Assembly: GCA_001776275.1 (NCBI GenBank)
Contig: MFAQ01000004.1
Coordinates: forward strand, 14,431 to 37,396
Direction: 5' to 3'
DNA: 22,966 nt
Source of the DNA: Candidatus Collierbacteria bacterium RIFOXYD1_FULL_40_9
GTDB lineage: Bacteria; Patescibacteriota; Microgenomatia; UBA1400; MFAQ01
Positions 7,568 through 13,991 of the stretch are shown piece after piece. A program made the position numbers and the translations under genes. The notes under the pieces are model-generated. The model saw only the letters and a program-made list of their open reading frames with translations. It was not told the DNA's origin and did not search any database. Position 1 is the stretch's first letter. Every line of letters starts with the position of its first letter.

Positions 7568-7931
7568 TTAGTTTTTGGTTTAAGTTAATTGAAAAAGTAT
7601 TCTCTCCTTCTACCCAGGAAACCGTGACAGTTACATCTACGTCACCATTCACGCTTTCCACCAAAGCAACACATGAATATTCTTTACCTTCGACACATGT
7701 CTGCCGGTTAATACCTGTTACACTTGCAGCAAACCCATCCGGATCGTTGTCTCTTTGTAGTCGATAGTCGTTTAGTATTTGTTTTGCAATTGAATTCGCC
7801 TCATCTCTCTTGGCCTGAAAAGTACTTACTCTTTGTGTCCTTGTCATCAAGTCAGAAACACCAATCAATACCAAAGCCAAAATACCAACCGATATTACAA
7901 TTTCTATTAGCATTTGACCTTTATTTCTCAT
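7557..7931 (-). CDS. PilV/GspI-like minor prepilin
   Basis: 124 aa when read from the ATG at 7931. MRNKG is the leader and QMLIEIVISVGILALVLIG is the N-terminal helix with Glu5. A TTG at 7943 would add four residues, but the ATG lies one base after the upstream stop and is more likely. The mature part has two cysteines (QTC and YSC) about ten residues apart, probably a disulfide-closed loop. Position and size fit the GspI/PilV slot. The domain is small and ends NQKLNDL. Confidence 0.74.
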   Translation of the reverse strand: MRNKGQMLIEIVISVGILALVLIGVSDLMTRTQRVSTFQAKRDEANSIAKQILNDYRLQRDNDPDGFAASVTGINRQTCVEGKEYSCVALVESVNGDVDVTVTVSWVEGENTFSINLNQKLNDL

Positions 7932-7932
7932 T

Positions 7933-8415
7933 CTAGTTATCAACCACTCTGTTAACGCTATTCATAACCGAACTTACAATTATATTTTTACTTTTTTGTC
8001 CACCTTTGGTGCTCGAAATAGTTATTGTCTGGTCTTCGTAGGATGCAATCGCTCCACTCGAAGGCAAGAACGACATCGAAAAAGCGGTCGAAAAAACCGC
8101 TGCCTCCAGTACTTTTGCTGTTTCTTCGCCCCTTACTCCTTCTGCGCAATTTGCAAAAAATCTAACACTGTCCGATAAACCAGAAGTACCAACAGCAGAT
8201 TCAAAACCAAAACTAGTTAAGCCTGTGCAGTCAGCTGGGTACTCCAAAAAAATTGCCCTAGAGCGCACTTTGTTTAAAAGCGACAAAACAGATCGTGTAT
8301 CAATATCAAGCTGCCTAGACTCGTTAAAAGTTATGTAGGCAGCTATAGCCGTTCCTGTAACTAATACCACTATAGTTATCGTAATCAACAACTCAATTAA
8401 GGTAAAACCCTTCAT
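7933..8415 (-). CDS. GspH/FimT/FimU-like minor prepilin
   Basis: 160 aa from the ATG at 8415, giving the very short leader MKG before FTLIELLITITIVVLVTG (Glu5 present). An upstream ATG at 8445 would give a 13-residue leader but overlap the previous gene by 29 bases; the ATG at 8415 starts one base after that gene's stop and I prefer it. The sequence after the helix (SRQLDIDTRSVLSLLNKVRSR) and the long beta region resemble GspH/FimT pilins. Two cysteines (ADC, ANC) suggest one disulfide. It opens the conserved tip block read H-I-J-K. Confidence 0.74.
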   Translation of the reverse strand: MKGFTLIELLITITIVVLVTGTAIAAYITFNESRQLDIDTRSVLSLLNKVRSRAIFLEYPADCTGLTSFGFESAVGTSGLSDSVRFFANCAEGVRGEETAKVLEAAVFSTAFSMSFLPSSGAIASYEDQTITISSTKGGQKSKNIIVSSVMNSVNRVVDN

Positions 8416-8416
8416 C

Positions 8417-8809
8417 TTATGGACTTGCCACTTGATATGTGCCACCAGATTCTTGACAGGTAGTTAAGGTATATGTCGTTGTCGTTGACCGAACATATGT
8501 GTATTGTGAATTGCAGTTTGTTCCCGGCTTTGGGTCAGTGGGTACAATACTCATTAAAATTGGCCCAGATGCAGAACAACTTATTCCACCTGCATCATAA
8601 ATGGCTGACGGGTACTCCCCAGAAAGCGACCTACACATTTCCAAAGACTGCCTAATAGCTTCAAGATCAGATCTCCTCCTGGTATCTCTTGATCGAATTG
8701 TGATAGAAGTAAAAGCCACGATACCAGAGGCAAAAATAACTCCAATGATAGTTATTACTACCAAAAGTTCTACAAAAGTAAAACCCTGGTTTTTCTTGGC
8801 CATTATCAT
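8417..8809 (-). CDS. Type IV prepilin-like protein, RRxDL paralogue 4
   Basis: 130 aa with the leader MIMAKKNQG and then FTFVELLVVITIIGVIFASG (cleavage after Gly, Glu5). After the helix it has RSRDTRRRSDL, a leader-to-helix motif shared with the three preceding genes, followed by a GEYP turn. Four cysteines: one near the helix end (LEMC) and three in the C-terminal half (ISC, TNC, TTC), an even number, so two disulfides are plausible. The C-terminal TYTLTTCQESGGTY pattern matches the neighbour's YYLMTCLE. An ATG at 8803 would give a shorter leader. The start overlaps the previous stop by four bases (ATGA). Confidence 0.78.
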   Translation of the reverse strand: MIMAKKNQGFTFVELLVVITIIGVIFASGIVAFTSITIRSRDTRRRSDLEAIRQSLEMCRSLSGEYPSAIYDAGGISCSASGPILMSIVPTDPKPGTNCNSQYTYVRSTTTTYTLTTCQESGGTYQVASP

Positions 8810-9237
8810 TGCAAGTTAGATATACAATAATGAGTCTTTGACCCAGAATAGTCACAGCTAGCCGCCGAATTTCCCACCAAGGCCGTACCCTCCATAACGG
8901 CGCAAATACAATAGGAGTCGGTTGTGCAGGCACTTACCCCCAAGTAAGAGCTAGAGTCACCGGGGTCAACTGGCCAAGAGCTTTTCAGATAAGTGCTAGC
9001 CAAAGTACAGTCTGTGGTTGGATACACAAAAGTGTTGGCGGCATAATACTGCTCCAATGAGTTTTGTATGGAAATTAGATCCTGCTTTCTTCTTGAATTT
9101 CTACCACTTTTTTGGGTTGTTGAGTAGGCAACTGTTGCCAAAGCCATTATTATTCCGATGATTCCAATCACCACCAATAATTCCAAAAGGGTAAAACCTC
9201 GACCTAACATCCAAACATTTTTCTTTGTACTTTTCAT
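8806..9237 (-). CDS. Type IV prepilin-like protein, RRxDL paralogue 3, six cysteines
   Basis: 143 aa. The leader MKSTKKNVWMLGRG is followed by FTLLELLVVIGIIGIIMALAT, cleaved after Gly, Glu5 present. The helix end reads GRNSRRKQDLISIQNSLEQYY, the paralogue motif, followed by VYP. The mature domain has six cysteines, including DC, SAC, the close pair YCIC, SC and HYC, so up to three disulfides. An internal ATG would give MLGRG as leader, but the ATGA overlap with the previous stop supports the first ATG. Function beyond a minor pilin is unknown. Confidence 0.77.
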   Translation of the reverse strand: MKSTKKNVWMLGRGFTLLELLVVIGIIGIIMALATVAYSTTQKSGRNSRRKQDLISIQNSLEQYYAANTFVYPTTDCTLASTYLKSSWPVDPGDSSSYLGVSACTTDSYCICAVMEGTALVGNSAASCDYSGSKTHYCISNLQ

Positions 9238-9698
9238 GGCTGAGATAAAGTATACATAACTCCACTGCTATCTGCTGCAGTGGCACCACAGGAACAAGTT
9301 GCCGGGTTCTTAAATTTGCCACAAATAGTTGTATCTGTCTGTTTCGTTTGGTCTGTGGTATTTTCCAAGCATGTCATCAGATAATATGTTTTTCGATCGT
9401 CTTCAGGGGAGTAATAGTAATCTGACCACTCACCATCTCGAGGGTCGTTAAACTCAACTTTACTGTACCCAGCCGTTAGTAAAGTCTCTTGAAACCCAGA
9501 AGCAACTGGATAATTACCATTGTTGTCGTTTCTATAAAGCTCTAGTGCTTTCTGTAATTGAGACAAGTCATTTTTTCGTTGTATATCTCTAGCTCTGATA
9601 CGTGATTGACTAAAGTTAAAAGCGGCCATACCAGTAAGAACAGCCACTATACCCATAGCAACCAATAACTCAATTAATGTAAAACCTTTATTCTTCAT
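9234..9698 (-). CDS. Type IV prepilin-like protein, RRxDL paralogue 2
   Basis: 154 aa. The leader MKNKG and helix FTLIELLVAMGIVAVLTG are textbook (Glu5 present). The paralogue motif reads RARDIQRKNDLSQLQKALEL, then GNYP. Four cysteines: MTC, TIC and the close pair ATCSC in the C-terminal half, consistent with two disulfides. Also visible: the NDP...DYYYSPED segment, an acidic DP-loop also seen in the neighbours. The ATG at 9698 overlaps the end of the previous gene by 11 bases. It is a pilin or pseudopilin of the PulG/PilE type, with no further function visible. Confidence 0.79.
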   Translation of the reverse strand: MKNKGFTLIELLVAMGIVAVLTGMAAFNFSQSRIRARDIQRKNDLSQLQKALELYRNDNNGNYPVASGFQETLLTAGYSKVEFNDPRDGEWSDYYYSPEDDRKTYYLMTCLENTTDQTKQTDTTICGKFKNPATCSCGATAADSSGVMYTLSQP

Positions 9699-10215
9699 TT
9701 GTTTTTGCTAATCCCACTTCAGTAATTTTATAATTACACACATCAACTCCACAACTGACCCCATACGGATCTGCAATAACAACCCCATTCTCGTCTCTTA
9801 GTAAATCCTTGTCCTCACTATTATGTAACCTTGCATACAAAGAATATGTATTCCCATCTGACTCGTACATGTAAGTATTTGAAGGATCAGGGTCTACAGG
9901 TATCGATATGTAGCTATTCACCACACCCTCTAATCTAATAGTCAGCTTTGCTCCTGGACAAGTAGGATTAGTCACTACTCCTGCTTCTTTTTGATAACAA
10001 AGGATAGCTCCGTTAGCGTCAGATAGGGGATATCTACCAATATCATTATTAAATGACTCCAAGGCTTTAGAAATCTGGTTCAAGTCACTTTTTCGCTGAG
10101 TGTCATATGATCTGGTTGTCGAAATCGTATACGCTCCTAAACCAACCGAGGCCAAAATCATAATCAAGGCTACCACCACCAATAATTCAATCATTGTAAA
10201 ACCTTTGACTTTCAT
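9688..10215 (-). CDS. Type IV prepilin-like protein, RRxDL paralogue 1
   Basis: 175 aa. The leader MKVKG and helix FTMIELLVVVALIMILASVG are textbook (Glu5 present). The motif RSYDTQRKSDLNQISKALES is followed by GRYP, PVDPDP and TYSLYARL, the PulG-type core. Four cysteines: ILC, PTC, VSC and DVC. It has its own candidate promoter (TTGACT, 17 bases, CAGAAT) just downstream of the pilD stop, with 32 bases between the genes, which is the widest gap before a prepilin and suggests separate control of the minor-pilin array. No SD site. Confidence 0.79.
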   Translation of the reverse strand: MKVKGFTMIELLVVVALIMILASVGLGAYTISTTRSYDTQRKSDLNQISKALESFNNDIGRYPLSDANGAILCYQKEAGVVTNPTCPGAKLTIRLEGVVNSYISIPVDPDPSNTYMYESDGNTYSLYARLHNSEDKDLLRDENGVVIADPYGVSCGVDVCNYKITEVGLAKTNEE

Positions 10216-10222
10216 CTATTTC

Positions 10223-10251
10223 ATTCTGTCGCAGTAAGAGAAAAAAGTCAA
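10223..10251 (-). promoter_or_regulatory. Promoter for the minor-prepilin array
   Basis: On the minus strand TTGACT (plus 10246-10251) and CAGAAT (plus 10223-10228) are spaced by exactly 17 bases. The -35 overlaps the pilD stop. Seven bases separate the -10 from the prepilin ATG at 10215, so transcription would start at most a base or so before it. The -10 matches only 4 of 6. Confidence 0.45.
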
Positions 10252-11063
10252 ACCAAAAGAGATAAATACCATTCCCAAATTCTTGACCCATACAGTAACC
10301 CAAAAACAGCCCCCAAAATCAGAAATGGTCCAAACGGTATGTAGTCCGTTTTCTTCTTTTTCCCCAACACAACCAACAAAATACCAATGATAGAACCAAA
10401 AACAAAAGAAAAAACTATCGATACCAAAATCTTTGGCCAACCAAGTAGTATTCCAATCGACGGAACTAAGTAGATATCACCCCACCCAAATCCATCTACG
10501 CCTCTAAACTTATTTGTAAGCCTATTGGTAAATGTAAAAAACAAAGCCAAAAACACACCAGACAAAACGGCTACCAAAAAGTCCTCAAATCTCATGTTGT
10601 TTGTCACTACCAGTGCGACTCGGTAAAGAGTTACCAAACCCAACAATGCCATATTTAACCCAAACGGAATAGTCATATACAGCAAGTCGCCTACAAATAT
10701 AACAATAAAATTCAAACCGATCACCAGCCAAAAAATAGGCTGCAATACATTCCAAGGACTACCAACAAGTTTAAAAAACCCAAACCCAATCAAAAACCAC
10801 CACACAAAAAAAACTCCAGTCAAAAGCTCTACCACAGGGTAAATAATCGAGATACTGGCCTTGCAGTAACGACACTTCTTACCAAGCAAAAAATATGACA
10901 ATAGGGGAATATTGTCAAACCAGGCTAATTGATGTTTGCATTTTGGGCATTCAGATCTTCCATTCACAAAAGACTTACTCTTTGCTGTCCTCAATATCAC
11001 TACATTCAGAAAACTACCCCAGGCCAAACCCATGATAAAAAGAAAAACGATCAAAAAAGTCAT
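10248..11063 (-). CDS. pilD: Prepilin peptidase / N-methyltransferase PilD
   Basis: PilD removes the leader of all the prepilins here and methylates the new N-terminus. The 271-aa membrane protein has the N-terminal cytoplasmic domain with two CxxC pairs (C39/C42 and C64/C67), which bind a metal in the family, followed by hydrophobic segments. The two catalytic aspartates are D126 (VGDLLYMTIP) and D196 in the GFGWGD motif. Length is normal for family A24. It has its own ATG (TATATGACT, no strong SD). A weak TAGAAT lies 6 bases upstream of the ATG but has no -35. The gene lies downstream of the probable major pilin and a hairpin. Confidence 0.94.
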   Translation of the reverse strand: MTFLIVFLFIMGLAWGSFLNVVILRTAKSKSFVNGRSECPKCKHQLAWFDNIPLLSYFLLGKKCRYCKASISIIYPVVELLTGVFFVWWFLIGFGFFKLVGSPWNVLQPIFWLVIGLNFIVIFVGDLLYMTIPFGLNMALLGLVTLYRVALVVTNNMRFEDFLVAVLSGVFLALFFTFTNRLTNKFRGVDGFGWGDIYLVPSIGILLGWPKILVSIVFSFVFGSIIGILLVVLGKKKKTDYIPFGPFLILGAVFGLLYGSRIWEWYLSLLV

Positions 11064-11081
11064 ATACCTATTCTAACCCAA

Positions 11082-11107
11082 AAGAACTCTCATATCCGAG
11101 AGTTCTT
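11082..11107 (-). terminator. Perfect 10-bp hairpin between the major pilin and pilD
   Basis: AAGAACTCTC (11082-11091) and GAGAGTTCTT (11098-11107) are a perfect inverted repeat with a six-base loop. Read on the minus strand, it lies just after the prepilin stop and is followed by a short U-rich stretch (the stem's 3' arm ends CUU, then UU, then GGG). It may act as a partial terminator or mRNA-stabilising stem for the pilin message while letting some transcription pass on to pilD. The U tract is short, so I am not sure it terminates. Confidence 0.5.
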
Positions 11108-11122
11108 CGCAATGCCCAGAAG

Positions 11123-11701
11123 TTATTGGAAACACTGTACGCATTCACCCGCATCCTTTTGCTCAGTCGTACATCCTTCTATAATGGTATTAGAAACTTC
11201 ATCATAATGGTACATTGTCTGAGAGTCAGATCTGTTACTCTTACTTTCTGGGGAGAAACAAACTCTAACACTAGTCTTGGACCAAGAACTAAGATAAACG
11301 GTTGTGTTTAAACCTTGTGAAAAGGTAGATTTCAACTCGCCATCACTAATTAAGTCGGTCAAACACGGGACAACTTCAGCATCTTGATTTGCTCCTACAG
11401 TTAAAACAGTTGCTGATGATGAAGAGGTGTTTGAGCTATTTGCCAAAACCGTTGCCGTATCTGTAGTACAAGTACCAGCCCCTGTAACAGATGTATTTCG
11501 CCAGGGAAAGTAACCATGATTAGCGTAGTACCTTTGAATCGAAGACAGAAGTTCAATGGCGCCACTTCTGTAGTTGCTATCACGAGCTTTTTTAAGTTGC
11601 TCAAAGGGATCAATAGCCGCCAACAGACCAGCAGCCAAGATACCCAGAACACCAATAACAATTAGTAGCTCCATCAAGGTAAAACCGCTGTTTCTTTTCA
11701 T
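11123..11701 (-). CDS. Probable major type IV pilin, six cysteines
   Basis: 192 aa from the ATG at 11701, giving the leader MKRNSG and FTLMELLIVIGVLGILAAG (Glu5). I prefer this to the ATG at 11719 (MSHSLF...), because the latter lies inside a promoter whose -10 is 6 bases before 11701; the 11719 ATG overlaps the pilC stop by one base. After the helix come AAIDPFEQLKKARDSNYRSGAIELL and GYFPW. The mature domain is rich in Ser, Thr and Asn in the middle and has six cysteines, three in the last 20 residues (EGC, GEC, VQC). It is called major because it alone is bracketed by a strong internal promoter and a hairpin. It could be a minor pilin instead. Confidence 0.76.
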   Translation of the reverse strand: MKRNSGFTLMELLIVIGVLGILAAGLLAAIDPFEQLKKARDSNYRSGAIELLSSIQRYYANHGYFPWRNTSVTGAGTCTTDTATVLANSSNTSSSSATVLTVGANQDAEVVPCLTDLISDGELKSTFSQGLNTTVYLSSWSKTSVRVCFSPESKSNRSDSQTMYHYDEVSNTIIEGCTTEQKDAGECVQCFQ

Positions 11702-11707
11702 AAATAA

Positions 11708-11736
11708 ACTATGACTCATTAAAATTGACTTGTCAA
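11708..11736 (-). promoter_or_regulatory. Promoter for the probable major pilin, inside the end of pilC
   Basis: On the minus strand a perfect TTGACA (plus 11731-11736), a spacer of exactly 17 bases, and CATAGT (plus 11708-11713). Six bases (TTATTT) lead to the ATG at 11701, so the message is predicted to start at the AUG. The segment GTCATAGT(T)TATTTATG is nearly the same as the one before pilB. Confidence 0.65.
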
Positions 11737-12921
11737 GTTATATATTGGCATAATCACTGCGATTACCAAAAAACCAACACCAACACCCATGATAATCATA
11801 ATCAGTGGTTCGATGGCTGTTGTCAAAGCTTTAATTTTTACTTCACTTTCGGATTCATAGTAGTGAGACAACTTTGCCAAGATCTCATCTAGTTTTCCTG
11901 TTTCTTCACCAACAGCAACCATTTGCGACAAAATAGGCGGAAAACCCTCCAATCTCGTTATGGCTTCAGACAAGCCCAAACCTTTTTCCACAAAGGTGCC
12001 AGCTTGCTTAATTTGCATTCCAAAAACAATACTCCCGAGTGTCCCTGCCACAATTTGTAAAGCATCTAATATAGGAATACCGGCTCCAAGTAAGACACTA
12101 ACGGTTCTTGTAAACTCTGTCAAAATAATATCTTTCTTAAGTTTTCCCCAAATAGGAATCTTAAATACAAATTGTTCCAAAACCAAGGCCCCTACTTCCG
12201 TTTTTGACCATCTAAGTAATCCATACCAAGCACCAATCAAGATAATGAAAACAACGTACCAGTAGTCCACCACAAACTGACTAACTGCCATCAGCGCTCT
12301 GGTTGGACCTGGTAACTCTGCTCCAAAATCTTTATACATGGCCGTCAGTTTTGGTACCACAAAGATCATCATTATCGTCGCAATTACCACCATCGCCACC
12401 ATAATAATCACTGGATAAATCAGGGCACCTTTTGTTTTAGATCGAAATTCACGTTGCTTCTCAAGGGATTCAGCCAATTTGCTCATCACACTATCCAGTA
12501 CACCGGCAGACTCGCCAGCCCTTACCATAGCAATATATACAGGTGAAAACCCACCTTCGGATCCAGAAATTGCATCAGCCAAAGTTGTTCCACCTTCTAC
12601 TTCTGTCAAAATTTTTTCAATTATTGACTTCATCGTCGGCTTTGATTGATTCTTTAAGATTCTCAGGGCCTCGGCCAGTGGCAATCCAGACCCAATCATT
12701 GTTGAAAACTGTCTCGTAAAATTAGTAATATCTTCGCTGGTTGGTTTACTAAACTGAGAAAACAAACTTTGCAAGTTCACTGGATCGTACTCAAACAAGG
12801 AAGTCACATACAAGCCTTTACTTTTCAAAATTATTGCCGCTTGTCTCTCGTCAACTGCGTCAACAACACCTGTTGACTCTACTCCATTTTTATCTCGCAC
12901 TTTGTAACTGTATGTCTTCAT
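11719..12921 (-). CDS. pilC: Type IV pilus inner-membrane platform protein PilC
   Basis: PilC anchors the pilus in the inner membrane and works with PilB and PilT. It is 400 aa, the family length, and contains two T2SSF domains (about residues 65-190 and 260-390). Membrane segments are visible at about 167-189, 219-236 and 370-395. FTRQFSTMIGSGLPLAEAL is the start of the first domain and FTRTVSVLLGAGIPILDAL that of the second, clear internal repeats. It starts at 12921, sharing one base with the pilT stop. Its last codons hold the promoter for the major pilin. Confidence 0.95.
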   Translation of the reverse strand: MKTYSYKVRDKNGVESTGVVDAVDERQAAIILKSKGLYVTSLFEYDPVNLQSLFSQFSKPTSEDITNFTRQFSTMIGSGLPLAEALRILKNQSKPTMKSIIEKILTEVEGGTTLADAISGSEGGFSPVYIAMVRAGESAGVLDSVMSKLAESLEKQREFRSKTKGALIYPVIIMVAMVVIATIMMIFVVPKLTAMYKDFGAELPGPTRALMAVSQFVVDYWYVVFIILIGAWYGLLRWSKTEVGALVLEQFVFKIPIWGKLKKDIILTEFTRTVSVLLGAGIPILDALQIVAGTLGSIVFGMQIKQAGTFVEKGLGLSEAITRLEGFPPILSQMVAVGEETGKLDEILAKLSHYYESESEVKIKALTTAIEPLIMIIMGVGVGFLVIAVIMPIYNLTSQF

Positions 12922-13988
12922 TATCTGCCACCCAAAAGTTTATTAAGTAAAGTTGGTCTTATTGCATACTCAAGCGCCACATTTTTATCTACCATACCCC
13001 GATTAACATACTCCGCTAAACTGTTTTCCAAAAGTCTCATCCCCAAGTTTCCACTAGTTTGAATAATATTATCAATTTGAAAAGTTTTACTCTCGCGAAT
13101 ATTATTGCGAACCGCCGGAGTCACGATTAGTATCTCTGTTGCCAACACCCGTTTTCCATCTATTGTCGGAATAAGTCTTTGTGAAACAATCGCTTCCAAA
13201 ACCATAGACAACTGCAACAATACCTGTGGCTGTTCTTCAGTTTTAAAACTATCGACTATACGCTCAATAGATTGCGCTGCCGAATTGGTATGAAGTGTCG
13301 AAAAGACCAAGTGCCCTGTTTCCGCCACCGTCATGGCTGCCTGCATCGTATCTGGGTCACGCATTTCGCCAATAAAAACCACGTTCGGATCTTGTCTTAA
13401 TACAGACCGAAGCGAATTATCCCAGCTCTTTGTATCTCCACCCAGTTCTCTTTGGGTTACAAAAGAATTCTTATTCTCGTGTATAAATTCAATCGGGTCT
13501 TCTATTGTCACAATATGCTCTTGTCTAGTTTCATTTATCTCGTGAATTATCGCCGCTAAGGTTGTCGATTTTCCGGTTCCCGTTGGTCCAGTTACCAACA
13601 CGAACCCCTGTCGAAGCTTAGCAAACGCATGACACACATCTGGTAAGCGAAGATCATCAATACTCAAAACTTTATCTGGTATATACCGAAAAGTCCCAGA
13701 CACTACTCCTTTTTGAAAATAGGCGTTCGCTCTAAATCTACCAATGCCAGCTAAATTTATCGAAAAGTCAATCTCCAGCTCTCTCAAAAAAGTCTCCTTT
13801 TGATTCTGATTCATTAAACCCAAAATTATTTCCTTACTTTTTTCCGCAGTCAAAACAGAAGAAAGCAAATAAGGCTCCAATTTCCCGTGTGTTCTTATTA
13901 GTGGTACTGTTCCGGACGTGATATGAATATCCGAAGCACCTTGCTTAACCGCTGCAGTGGCCAATTCCCTAAAAAAACTGTTATCCAT
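12921..13988 (-). CDS. pilT: Type IV pilus retraction ATPase PilT
   Basis: PilT depolymerises the pilus, which drives twitching and can pull DNA in. The 355-aa protein has Walker A GPTGTGKS (134-141), an acidic Asp box (VTIEDPIEF), Walker B VVFIGEMR (203-210) and the His box TGHLVFSTLHTNSA (224-237). Its short length and lack of a large N-terminal domain distinguish it from PilB. It starts 3 bases after the pilB stop. Only one PilT is present and no PilU. That both PilB and PilT exist implies dynamic pili rather than a simple secretion system. Confidence 0.95.
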   Translation of the reverse strand: MDNSFFRELATAAVKQGASDIHITSGTVPLIRTHGKLEPYLLSSVLTAEKSKEIILGLMNQNQKETFLRELEIDFSINLAGIGRFRANAYFQKGVVSGTFRYIPDKVLSIDDLRLPDVCHAFAKLRQGFVLVTGPTGTGKSTTLAAIIHEINETRQEHIVTIEDPIEFIHENKNSFVTQRELGGDTKSWDNSLRSVLRQDPNVVFIGEMRDPDTMQAAMTVAETGHLVFSTLHTNSAAQSIERIVDSFKTEEQPQVLLQLSMVLEAIVSQRLIPTIDGKRVLATEILIVTPAVRNNIRESKTFQIDNIIQTSGNLGMRLLENSLAEYVNRGMVDKNVALEYAIRPTLLNKLLGGR

Positions 13989-13991
13989 TAT

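Noticed and set aside
11070..11075. TAGAAT six bases before the pilD ATG
   Set aside because: It fits the leaderless pattern in distance but has no -35 at 16-18 bases and no TG extension, so I do not list it as a promoter.
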